DNA of 64,000 nucleotides from Nocardia nova SH22a (GTDB taxonomy: Bacteria; Actinomycetota; Actinomycetes; Mycobacteriales; Mycobacteriaceae): the NCBI RefSeq assembly GCF_000523235.1, contig NZ_CP006850.1, positions 5,084,001-5,148,000 of the forward strand, read 5' to 3'. Both the position numbers and the translations under genes were made by a program. The notes beneath the pieces were generated by a model that was not told the DNA's origin, searched no databases, and saw nothing but the letters and a program-made list of their open reading frames with translations. Shown here piece by piece: positions 53,942 to 61,888 of this stretch (position 1 is its first letter; each line of letters begins with the position of its first letter).

Positions 53942-54756
53942 CCCTGACGCTCGTAGGGGATCTTCTCCCCCGCCTCGACGGCGATCGGCAGCCGGTTCTC
54001 CGCCGGTGGCAGCGGGCAGGTCGCCAGATCCGTGTAGGCGCACGGCAGATTCACCGCACGATTGAAGTCGAGCACCACCGTGCCGTCGGCCTCCGGCGAC
54101 GGCACCTGTACCACCCGGTTCGCCGCGTAGGTGGTGACTCCGGAGGTCGCGTCGGTGAACAACACCGACAGGTCGCCGGGGTTCTTGCCGGGGAAAGCGG
54201 TGAGGCGCAACGGTTTACCGTCGACCTCGAATTCGATCCGCCCCGGTGCGTCGTAGACGTGTTCGAGCCCTTCCACGGCGGCGCCGACCGTCGTAGGGCG
54301 CGGCTCGTCGAAGGCCACATAGCGTCCGTGCACGACCCACTTCGGGTCCGGCGCGTACGCCGGGGTGCCGTGAAAGTCCGTGCGCAACAGGTTGTCCGGA
54401 TGCCGGGGCCGCACGATGTCGTTGCCGCCTCGCTTGGCGACCTCGATCACCGCATCACCCCACGCGGCGTTCACACCACCGCGTTCGGGAATGACGCCGA
54501 ATCCATAGCGGCCGTGCACCGGCTCACCGTCGACGACCAGCTCTTCGCCTTCATCGAGCACGACCACCACGCCGTCGGCCCCGGTCGACCAGGCGCCGGG
54601 CGCATCCTCGAAGCGCTCGGGAGTCTCGGTGAGCCAGTGCAGACTCGTGATGGCGAGAAACCCGTGCCGATCGGACAGATGCGCCTCCTGCCGCCGATGC
54701 CATTCCCGCCACTCGGTGGTGAACGTGTCCGCGGCCGACGTCGCCTGAGCTGCCAT
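53938..54756 (-). CDS. DUF1684 family protein
   Basis: About 272 residues. Hallmarks are EWHRRQEAHLSDRHGFLAIT then SLHWL near the N-terminus, and DFNRAVNLPCAYTDLATCPL followed by PPAENRLPIAVEAGEK at the end, matching DUF1684. No signal peptide. The start at 54756 (MAAQATS) gives the normal family length. Coupled to a luciferase-like oxidoreductase downstream. Function unknown. Confidence 0.88.
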   Translation of the reverse strand: MAAQATSAADTFTTEWREWHRRQEAHLSDRHGFLAITSLHWLTETPERFEDAPGAWSTGADGVVVVLDEGEELVVDGEPVHGRYGFGVIPERGGVNAAWGDAVIEVAKRGGNDIVRPRHPDNLLRTDFHGTPAYAPDPKWVVHGRYVAFDEPRPTTVGAAVEGLEHVYDAPGRIEFEVDGKPLRLTAFPGKNPGDLSVLFTDATSGVTTYAANRVVQVPSPEADGTVVLDFNRAVNLPCAYTDLATCPLPPAENRLPIAVEAGEKIPYERQG

Positions 54757-55092
54757 GTATTCGATGTAAGCCGAAGCTCCGGCCGCCGAACAGGATTCCA
54801 CTCAGCCGGAACACAACTCGCGCCCGGGAATATCCGCGCCGCGCAGAGCCGCTACACCGACGAGGAACAGCGGGTGCGGCGGACGTGTCCGCCGCACCCG
54901 CCCGCGAAGGTGACCGCCGTACTCCCCGACCACGACCGAACGTGACACGCTCGCTCGCGGCGAAGTGCGGATCGCCGGAGTTGCCGTGCCGACCATGGCA
55001 CGGTCGCACCTCGCCCCTGGCGGCGGACCGCCTCGTATCCGATTGCCGCAGTGCGGGAATGCGGTCGTCTCGCAGTCCCGCACGACTGTCTC
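54757..55092. other. Intergenic stretch upstream of the DUF1684 operon
   Basis: No gene, repeat or strong hairpin is supported. Open frames in it are shadows without ribosome sites. It should contain the promoter of the DUF1684-LLM pair. Confidence 0.5.
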
Positions 55093-56268
55093 CTAGGCGA
55101 CCGGCGCGGCGGTGCGCTGTTCCTGCAGCAGCGCGGGCCGGTGCTTGCCGTCGGAGAACCAGTGGTGTGAGCCGGGTTTGCGGGCCTCGGTCGCCAGGTG
55201 GTTGATCCCCGCTTCGCACGCGAATTCCTTGAGCTTCTTGCCCACGGCGCCGCCGAAGTACAGCCGCATGGCGGTCTCGTCCTTGTGACCGAGCTGGTAG
55301 ATACCGGCGTCGCGGCCGAAGCTCAGGCACATCGCGGGGAAGGCGAGGTCGATCGGTGCGGGCGGTTCCCCCGCGATCCGGTGCAGCACGGTGTCGGCGG
55401 CGTGGGCGCCCAGGCAGTACGCCGTGTAGGCGCTCATCCGGAACGGCAGGTCCGAAGGTGCCGACGAATCGCCCGCCGCGACGATGCGTTCGTCATCGAT
55501 GCTGGTCAGTGTCTCGTCGGTGAGCAGACGCCCGGCGGCGTCGACGCTCAATCCGCTGCGGGCGGCCAGGTCGGGCACGCCGAATCCGGCCGCCCAGATC
55601 GTCACATCACTCGCCAGCGTCCGGCCGTCGCCGAGTTCCACGGCGTCCCGCGCGACCGCGATGACATCGGTGCCTTCGACGACACGCACGCCGAGTTTCG
55701 CGAGGTACTTGCGCGCCGTGCGCCGCGCCTTCGGATGCAGATAGGGAACGAGCACGCTGCCGCAGACCAGGGTGACCTCGCGTCCTTGTCCGGCCAGTTC
55801 GGCGGCGGTCTCGATGCCGGTCGGCCCGCCCCCGATCACCGTCACCGCGGCCGATGCAGGCGTATCGAACAGAATCGACCGCAGCCGCTTCGCCGCCTCC
55901 AAAGTCACTACCGGATAGGCGAATTCGGCCGCACCGGGAACCTTCGGCGCGGGAGTTCCGCTGCCCACCGCGTAGATCAGGTAGTCGTATCCGATGCTGC
56001 CACCGTCGGCCGGTTCCACGGTGCGCCCGGCCGGGTCGATCCGCGTCACGCTGTCGGTCACCAGCCGGACGCCCTCGGCCAGGACATCGCGGTAGTCGAC
56101 GACCGCATCGTGGGTCCCGCCCACCAGCTGATGCAGCCGAAGCCGCGGGACGAAGACCGGACGAGGGTTGATCAGGGTCACCCGCACGTCGTCGCGCTGC
56201 GTCAGGCGGTTGGCCGCCATCACTCCGGCGTATCCGCCGCCGATCACTACGACTTCGTTGTTGCTCAT
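55093..56268 (-). CDS. FAD-dependent NADH dehydrogenase-like oxidoreductase (NDH-2 type)
   Basis: A 391-residue pyridine-nucleotide-disulfide oxidoreductase. The FAD motif VVVIGGGYAGVMAANRL is at the N-terminus, the second dinucleotide motif VTVIGGGPTGIETAAEL is near 155, and IVAAGDSSAP is near 285. Similar to type II NADH dehydrogenases and carotenoid or ferredoxin reductases. The ATG at 56268 is preceded by GGAGGAC; the frame stays open far upstream into gene fragments and is not a longer protein. Confidence 0.9.
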   Translation of the reverse strand: MSNNEVVVIGGGYAGVMAANRLTQRDDVRVTLINPRPVFVPRLRLHQLVGGTHDAVVDYRDVLAEGVRLVTDSVTRIDPAGRTVEPADGGSIGYDYLIYAVGSGTPAPKVPGAAEFAYPVVTLEAAKRLRSILFDTPASAAVTVIGGGPTGIETAAELAGQGREVTLVCGSVLVPYLHPKARRTARKYLAKLGVRVVEGTDVIAVARDAVELGDGRTLASDVTIWAAGFGVPDLAARSGLSVDAAGRLLTDETLTSIDDERIVAAGDSSAPSDLPFRMSAYTAYCLGAHAADTVLHRIAGEPPAPIDLAFPAMCLSFGRDAGIYQLGHKDETAMRLYFGGAVGKKLKEFACEAGINHLATEARKPGSHHWFSDGKHRPALLQEQRTAAPVA

Positions 56269-56347
56269 CGTTCTGTCCTCCGTGTGGTGAGGGGGTTCGG
56301 ACATACGACGCCGCGACCCCCGCGGCTGTGACAGAGAGTGAGGCAGG

Positions 56348-56524
56348 TCACCCGAGGCCGGTTCGCCGATGTTCGAGGAACAGGCGCTCGGGTTCGGTGG
56401 CGGCCAGCTCGATCGCCCGCGTATACGCCGCACGGGCCTCGGTGGTGCGGCCGAGGCGGCGCAGCAGTTCGGCACGGGTGGAGTGCAGATAGCGATACCC
56501 GCCGAGCTCGAGCGAATCGACGAG
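56348..56524 (-). pseudogene. C-terminal fragment of an ECF sigma factor with TPR-like tail
   Basis: The 57 codons encode a GYRYLHSTRAELLRRLGRTT segment and EARAAYTRAIELA, followed by a stop. This is the diagnostic C-terminus of ECF42-type sigma factors (DUF6596 group), which are normally about 400 residues and partnered by YCII/DGPF proteins. The sigma2 and sigma4 domains are absent. Confidence 0.7.
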
Positions 56525-56541
56525 TTCCGGACCCGGATCGC

Positions 56542-56813
56542 GACCCCGACATCGCGTTCGTGGCCCGGGACTGGTTCGCGAGCTCGGGCTGGTCGCCGCG
56601 GGAATGGGCAGCACCGTGGTGCCGGGCATCGCGGTACCGCTGCTGCCTCCCACGGTCGCCGTGGTCCGTATCGAGCACCCGGCCGCGGTGCGCAGGACGG
56701 TGCTGGCCCGCGCCCCGCGGATCTCGGTGGCGGCCGCCGCGTTCGTGGATGCCATCCGCGAGAGTCCGGCCGGGCTGTCGGGCAGCGGACCCGGGGTGCC
56801 GGATCCGTCGTAG
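56542..56813 (+). pseudogene. C-terminal fragment of a LysR-family regulator
   Basis: DPDIAFVARDWFA (from 56542) and, after a one-base frameshift near 56580, LGLVAAGMGSTVVPGIAVPL through VAAAAFVDAIRE and a stop at 56813. Together they match the last third of a LysR substrate-binding domain. The matching middle portion is on the opposite strand at 56995-57162, so the gene was split by an inversion. Confidence 0.7.
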
Positions 56814-56910
56814 CGGTGAGCGAACCGGAAAATAGTTTCGCCGGACCTGTCCCCTCGGATGCGTCACGTTCGTCTCCATGGCGAGAGAAGATCCAACCAA
56901 GGAGGCGCAC

Positions 56911-56994
56911 ATGAAGTACGCACTGCTCATCTATCCCGAGCCCGGCAGCCACGAGGCGCTCGATCCAGCGGAGTACGCACCGGTGAACGTGCCG
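56911..56994 (+). pseudogene. N-terminal fragment of a YCII/DGPF protein
   Basis: ATG at 56911 with AAGGAGG upstream encodes MKYALLIYPEPGSHEALDPA followed by EYAPV, then runs into unrelated sequence. MKYALLIY is the usual start of YCII-related proteins found beside ECF42 sigma factors. About 70% of the gene is missing. Confidence 0.65.
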
Positions 56995-57162
56995 GGCGCC
57001 GAGCAATGTGCCACCGACCTCCGAACTGCCCGCGATCCACCGCTCGTCGCGCAGCTGTGCCGGGGTGACGCTGCGCCGTCCCGCGAGCCGATGTCCGGGA
57101 GCGACCGCGATCAGCAGTGGATCGTCGGTCAGATGTTCCACCACGACGCCACCCGGTATCGG
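56995..57162 (-). pseudogene. Middle fragment of a LysR-family regulator
   Basis: Minus-strand codons encode GGVVVEHLTDDPLLIAVAPG then HRLAGRRSVTPAQLRDERWI and AGSSEVGGTLLGA, typical of the first half of a LysR substrate-binding domain. The DNA-binding N-terminus is absent and the C-terminus is inverted nearby (56542-56813). Confidence 0.7.
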
Positions 57163-57176
57163 CTGCGCCTGACAAC

Positions 57177-57390
57177 AGAGTGTTGCCGCGGAACATCTTC
57201 GATCGCATGGCCGCGGGCGACAGCCGCGCATTGAGCGATGCCGTGGCCGACGAGTTCCGCTGGACCTTTCCGGGAAGCTGGTCCCGGTCGGGTAGCTGGG
57301 AGCCGAAAACGACGGCGCCGCAAGGTCTTCCGCGACCGTTGATGGCGCAGTTCACCGACTCGTCGAGCGAGTTCTCGAACCGCTGCGTCG
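57177..57390 (+). pseudogene. SnoaL-like (NTF2 superfamily) gene fragment
   Basis: The frame encodes NIFDRMAAGDSRALSDAVAD then EFRWTFPGSWSRSGSWEPK and LPRPLMAQFTD, the N-terminal half of a SnoaL-like protein. There is no good start codon and the second half is lost. Confidence 0.6.
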
Positions 57391-57406
57391 TGAACCGCTT
57401 CCCGGC

Positions 57407-59365
57407 TCAGCGCCCCGGTGCTGCGGAGGGTTTCACCGCTCGGGTGGGTGTGGTCGCCGTAGTGCTCGAACTACCCTGTGCCGGTGTCGTTTCCGCACGC
57501 GGCGCGACCTCACAGGCATTCGGCGCCGGGACTCCGGACAACCGCTCCCCCAGCCACTGCGTGGAGCCGAGGAAACCGTCGAAGTAGCCGAGAATGTGTT
57601 CACCACCCACGATGCTCTTCGTCGCGGGGACTCCGAGAGCGCATTGTTCGGCATAGAATTTCTCGGCATTCGCAACCGGCATCCAGGGATCGTGCAGGCC
57701 GTTGTAGACATAGATCGGCATGCCCGCCTTCTTGCCTTTCAGGCTCAATCGCCGGAACATCTCGTCGGCGAATTCGGTGTGCAGCGGATCGGCCATATTC
57801 GCCAGGGCCGCATACGGCACGAATATCCCGACATCGGCCATGGTCGAGCTGCACACGTCCTTGAGCGGGGAGATGGCCGCCCATTGCGCGAGATGATTCA
57901 TGCGCTCGAGGATTTCGGGATGTTCCCGGGCCAGCGCGAGAGTGACGGTCAACATCAGGCCCGAGGCGTAGGTGCCGTCGAAGGTCTTCGCGAAGGATTC
58001 GTAATCGCTGGGCAGGCCGCCCATCGCGGCGCCGGCCAGGAGGGGAAGCAGTTCCGGGGCGTATTCGCGCGCCAGCATGGCTCCGGCGTAGCTGGCGATG
58101 GCGCCGCCGGAATAGCCGGTCATCGCGAAACGGCTCTCGCCGAACTGATCCGGCATCAGGTGGCGTACCGCACGCACGGTGTCGAGCATGATGTGACCGG
58201 CCACGGTCGGCTCGGCGTAGGCCATCAAGGGTCCCTCGTGATCCGGGATCACCACCGCGTAGTTCCGGCTCGCGGCCCACATGGTCGGCGACGGAACGAA
58301 ATCGTTGCCGTTGCCGGAGGTCAGGTCGTATCCGTGGGAGAACACGTAGCCCGGAGTGCAGCGCCGGTTGAGTGCGTTGATCGGAGGCGCGTTCAGCAGC
58401 ACCGGGCGACTCCCCGGCCCGGTCCACCGGCCGAAGGGCAACAAGAGTGTCGCGGTTCCGAACGACGGCGCACCGGAGGAGTTCGTGGTCCGGAATTTCA
58501 GCTGTATCGCGCGTTGCACCGGGGTGAGCACCGTCAGGAAGACCATCGGCACCCCCGGCCAGCTGACATCACGCGATTCGATCACGTCACCGGGTGCGTA
58601 CTGCGCGAGATTGTCCGGTGTGGCGTCGAAGAACGGATCGCCGGTCGGACTGGATTGAATCCGATTCCACAACTCCTGTGTGTCCGTCAGCGCCCCGGGG
58701 TCGGAGGCGGCGGAGCCGATTCCGGGCAGGACCGCCGAGGGGGCCGGGATGTGGTCGTCGAGCCAGCGCTGGAACGGCGATGGTCCGGGGTTATGGGAGC
58801 CGGACGGTTCGGGGGACGTGGGGGCGGCAGGATCGGGGGACGCGGGGGCGGCGGGATCGGGGGCGGTTGGGGCGGCGGGATCGGCTGATGGCGCAACCTG
58901 ATCGGACTTGTTCGGGGCCGCTGGGCTGGATGTGGTCGGGGCCGCTGGAACGGGCGTGGTCGAGGCGGACGGATCCGACGCGGAGGATGCGGCCTGATCC
59001 GACGCGGAGGACGCAGCCCGACCTGACGCGGACGGCACAGCCTGATCCGTGGCGGAGGGGACAGACATATCGGTGGTCGTCGCCACGGCCCGACCGGACG
59101 GCGCCGCATGACCAGTGGTCGGCAGAACCCGATCGGAGGCAGACGGTGCCGCCCGCCCCGTGGTGGTCGGCACGTCCGGACCAGATGTGGTCGGCACAAG
59201 CCCCTCGGCGGCAGGCGGCGCGCCGGGATCGGGTTCCGGCGGTGTCTCCGGTCCGGCAGTGGCCGGTGCGGAAATCCCCGGCGGGTCGGCTACCGCGGCG
59301 CCGAGCCCCGACGCCAGCGCACAACCCAAAGCCATCGTGACCGCAACGCTCCGCAGACATTTCAC
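57407..59365 (-). CDS. Secreted LIP-family lipase with long low-complexity linker
   Basis: A 652-residue exported alpha/beta-hydrolase. A signal peptide (about 27 residues) is followed by an Ala/Ser/Thr/Pro/Asp-rich region of about 170 residues with imperfect PSASD/PAAPTSPDP-like repeats. The catalytic domain begins near QRWLDDHIPAPS. The nucleophile is in GYSGG (MTGYSGGAIAS), the acid in YNGLHDPWMP and the histidine in GGEHILGYF. This matches fungal-type secretory lipases (pfam03583) common in Nocardia and Mycobacterium. The linker may span the envelope. Confidence 0.88.
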   Translation of the reverse strand: MKCLRSVAVTMALGCALASGLGAAVADPPGISAPATAGPETPPEPDPGAPPAAEGLVPTTSGPDVPTTTGRAAPSASDRVLPTTGHAAPSGRAVATTTDMSVPSATDQAVPSASGRAASSASDQAASSASDPSASTTPVPAAPTTSSPAAPNKSDQVAPSADPAAPTAPDPAAPASPDPAAPTSPEPSGSHNPGPSPFQRWLDDHIPAPSAVLPGIGSAASDPGALTDTQELWNRIQSSPTGDPFFDATPDNLAQYAPGDVIESRDVSWPGVPMVFLTVLTPVQRAIQLKFRTTNSSGAPSFGTATLLLPFGRWTGPGSRPVLLNAPPINALNRRCTPGYVFSHGYDLTSGNGNDFVPSPTMWAASRNYAVVIPDHEGPLMAYAEPTVAGHIMLDTVRAVRHLMPDQFGESRFAMTGYSGGAIASYAGAMLAREYAPELLPLLAGAAMGGLPSDYESFAKTFDGTYASGLMLTVTLALAREHPEILERMNHLAQWAAISPLKDVCSSTMADVGIFVPYAALANMADPLHTEFADEMFRRLSLKGKKAGMPIYVYNGLHDPWMPVANAEKFYAEQCALGVPATKSIVGGEHILGYFDGFLGSTQWLGERLSGVPAPNACEVAPRAETTPAQGSSSTTATTPTRAVKPSAAPGR

Positions 59366-59563
59366 GACAACACACCCGTCCTGTCAGAGTGGTACTCGAA
59401 CCGAGGTCGTGCAGCAGTGGAGCAGTCCCGGTCACCCGGCAGCGCATCGGCAGCGGCCGACGCCGCACCGATTTCGAAACATACCCCCGGACCAGGCAAA
59501 ATCGTCGGATCTGCGAGCACATGCCTCGCACGTGTCTCTTCGGACGCCCCGCGTGGTCAGGGG

Positions 59564-59637
59564 CGAAAAAATCGTGCAAACCTCGACGATTCAACGGGAA
59601 TTCCCGATAATACGGCGCAGAGTGCACGATTTATTCG
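59564..59637. repeat. 74-bp palindromic element, copy 2
   Basis: Same length as copy 1 at 29074-29147. The central palindrome CGGGAATTCCCG (59595-59606) and right arm GTGCACGATTTATTCG are conserved. The outer arms pair less well than in copy 1. The stop codon of the truncated ADP-ribosylglycohydrolase gene lies inside its right arm. Confidence 0.72.
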
Positions 59638-60260
59638 GCACGACGGCCGGAGCCATTGCGAACGGCTAGATCGCAGGCAATGGGAGTTCGCCGGTACGGT
59701 GTCGCCCCGCCCAGCAATTCGCCGGGCGCACAGTCTTTTCCGCGAACCGCCGCGGCATGGGAGGCCGCGACGGCGATCGCCATGGCGCCCACGATCGCCT
59801 CCGGATGACGGTGGGTGACCTCGGCGGACAGCGCGGCCTGCGCCGCCGCCCGGTCCGGATTTCCGGCGAAATACGCCCCGAGCGGAGCAACCCGCATCGC
59901 GGCGCCGTTCCCCCACGAGCCGCGCCCGCCGAAGACGGCACCGGCCGCATCGGCCCAGGCGCGCCCGTCGCGAATCTCGTGCAGCACAACGACTGTGCCC
60001 GGACCGTAGCCACGATAGGGCTCACACCGATCGGCGAACGCGACCGCGAGCGCATCACGGTCGATACGTCCGCGGCCGAGAACTTCCGCATACACCGAAC
60101 AGGCCATCTCGGTGTCGTCGGTCCATTGCCACGGAGGTTGCGGTGGACGCCCGGCGTGAAGGTCGGATACGGAACGGCCGGGAACGAAGAATTGCGCATC
60201 CAGCGCGTCACCGACGGACAAGCCCTCGAGGCTGTCATGCGCGGTATCGAGGTTCAGCAT
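59631..60260 (-). CDS. ADP-ribosylglycohydrolase-like protein, truncated
   Basis: 209 residues from ATG at 60260. The N-terminal motif WTDDTEMA and the GNGAAMRVAPLGAYF segment are typical of DraG-like ADP-ribosylglycohydrolases, which use two metal ions. The family is normally 270-300 residues and its C-terminal metal motif (an Asp-x-Asp-Thr type) is missing; after KDCAPGELLGGATP the sequence is non-conserved and stops within the 74-bp element. Probably inactive. Confidence 0.75.
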   Translation of the reverse strand: MLNLDTAHDSLEGLSVGDALDAQFFVPGRSVSDLHAGRPPQPPWQWTDDTEMACSVYAEVLGRGRIDRDALAVAFADRCEPYRGYGPGTVVVLHEIRDGRAWADAAGAVFGGRGSWGNGAAMRVAPLGAYFAGNPDRAAAQAALSAEVTHRHPEAIVGAMAIAVAASHAAAVRGKDCAPGELLGGATPYRRTPIACDLAVRNGSGRRAE

Positions 60261-60365
60261 GTGCGGACAACTCTGCCAACAAAAGTCGGCCGCCACAAGA
60301 CTCGGATGTGCGATCAAACTCCGCTCGCCTCTGACCACCGGCCGAAGCAGTCCCCCGGTCAGCGG

Positions 60366-61220
60366 TCATAGCGCGAGCATGGCGGCAGCGATCCGGTCGG
60401 CCGTGCTGTCCCGAAGGGCGGTACCCATGTCGTCGAGGACGAGCAGTCGCGCCGAGGGGATCTCGGCGGCAAGGACTTTGCCGTTGCCGACCGGGAAGAA
60501 CGGGTCGGCACGACCGTGCACCACGAGCGTGGGCACATCGAGTTCCCCGAGCCGCTCCCGCCATCGCGGAGCGCAATCGATCCGGGAGAACACCATCCCG
60601 AGCTGATTCGCTTCGTGCACCGCACGATCGCTCGACGGCGTCCGGTCCCAGATTCGGCCCGCCGTCGCCGCCGCCTCGTCCGAATCGTTGCCCAGCCCAA
60701 CGGCGCCTTCGGCGGCGAACGCTGTGACCGAATCCCGATCGGTCCAATCCGGCAGGGAGCGGGAGAACAACCCGGCCATGACGGCGGGGTCGTGGTCCGG
60801 GAGGTCTGCATCGACCGGGCCCGGCGCCACCGGCCGGGTGCCGACGAGCGTCAGCGCGGTGACGATGTCCGGGTGGTCCAGCGCGGCAACCTGAGCGACC
60901 ATCCCGCCGACTCCGACTCCGCCGAGATGGGCGGTCCCGGCGCCCAGGACCGTAACCAGCGCGGCGGCATCGGCAACAAGATCCCGCAGGTCGTACCCCG
61001 GATTCTCCGGGTCGACGGTCGTCGATGCGCCGGAGTCCCGCAGGTCGTAGCGGACGATGCGCCGCCCGCCCGCCGCGAGCCGCTCACACAACGCGTCGGG
61101 CCAGGACAACATCGTCGGCGCGCCCACCAGCACAACGAGCGGATCGTTCTCGCGGCCGAAACTCTCGATGCCGAGATCCACACCATTCGCCCGCACCGAG
61201 GTCGTACCCGAACTCGCCAT
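60366..61220 (-). CDS. Alpha/beta-hydrolase fold protein lacking catalytic Ser and His
   Basis: 284 residues from MASSGTTS. The fold is clear: a strand-turn-helix at about 98-110 and VPTLVVHGRADPFFPVGNG near the C-terminus. The nucleophile elbow reads GVGVGG (101-106) where active members have GVSMGG, so Ser is Gly at 103. The usual catalytic His after the last strand is Thr267 (DDMGTALR). Only Asp239 remains. It may be a pseudo-enzyme with a binding role. It lies downstream of an HxlR regulator on the same strand. Confidence 0.8.
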   Translation of the reverse strand: MASSGTTSVRANGVDLGIESFGRENDPLVVLVGAPTMLSWPDALCERLAAGGRRIVRYDLRDSGASTTVDPENPGYDLRDLVADAAALVTVLGAGTAHLGGVGVGGMVAQVAALDHPDIVTALTLVGTRPVAPGPVDADLPDHDPAVMAGLFSRSLPDWTDRDSVTAFAAEGAVGLGNDSDEAAATAGRIWDRTPSSDRAVHEANQLGMVFSRIDCAPRWRERLGELDVPTLVVHGRADPFFPVGNGKVLAAEIPSARLLVLDDMGTALRDSTADRIAAAMLAL

Positions 61221-61309
61221 ACCCGCACTCCTACCTGTCGGAATATCCACAGGTATGGACGACGTATTCATCCGAAAGTCATCGGTGCGGAGGAACCGGC
61301 TGGGCGTCT

Positions 61310-61804
61310 TCAGTGTCGATCACCACGATCCCGACCTGGTCCACCGGATGCATTGTCGTGCAGGACGGTGGTTGTGGCGACGCTCGCGACGGCTCCGCGG
61401 GAGTCGACGGGACGCAGTGGGGCGAGCGGGCGTCCGCTTTCGTCCACGAGAACGGAGTGCGCCTCGCGTGGACCGAAGGTGTACCGCTCGCCCCACTGAC
61501 GCATCGCCACGATGACGGTGAACAGGTCGCGTCCCGCCGCGGTCAGTTCGTAGAGCCGTCGACGTCCCGATGTCGCTGTAACTCGTTCGAGGAGACCACG
61601 ATCGACCAGGCGGCGGAGCCGGTCGGTGAGGATGTTGCGCGCGACCCCGGTGCGGTGCTGGAAGTCGGTGAACGATCGCGCGCCATCCATCGCGTCACGA
61701 ATGATCAGCAGACTCCACCGATCTCCGACGAGGTCGAGCGTGCGCGCGACGGGGCAGGGCGAGTCGGTCCAGGTCATGTCATCGACGCTTACGACGGGGT
61801 CCAT
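61310..61804 (-). CDS. HxlR-family transcriptional regulator
   Basis: A 164-residue winged-helix protein. CPVARTLDLVGDRWSLLIIR with its N-terminal cysteine, then GVARNILTDRLRRLVDRGLL, is the HxlR DNA-binding domain; conserved HxlR cysteines can sense reactive aldehydes or oxidants. The ATG at 61804 has AGGGAG five bases upstream. It diverges from an MFS transporter gene with direct repeats between, so it probably controls that transporter. Confidence 0.88.
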   Translation of the reverse strand: MDPVVSVDDMTWTDSPCPVARTLDLVGDRWSLLIIRDAMDGARSFTDFQHRTGVARNILTDRLRRLVDRGLLERVTATSGRRRLYELTAAGRDLFTVIVAMRQWGERYTFGPREAHSVLVDESGRPLAPLRPVDSRGAVASVATTTVLHDNASGGPGRDRGDRH

Positions 61805-61819
61805 CACCACTCCCTCATG

Positions 61820-61869
61820 AGTTGCAGATTGAAACTATTCTGCCGTACGGTCTGATCAGTTGCAATTTG
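61820..61869. promoter_or_regulatory. Direct repeats in the HxlR/MFS divergent region
   Basis: AGTTGCAGATTG (61820-61831) and AGTTGCAATTTG (61858-61869) match at 10 of 12 bases, 38 bases apart. Between them is the palindrome CCGTACGG (61843-61850). They are candidate HxlR binding sites. Confidence 0.5.
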
Positions 61870-61888
61870 CTACTGATTGGAGTTGCCG

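Noticed and set aside
55093..57231. One 712-codon minus-strand protein joining LysR-like sequence to the FAD oxidoreductase
   Set aside because: The frame happens to stay open, but the oxidoreductase has its own ATG and SD at 56268, and the upstream part is a patchwork of gene fragments.
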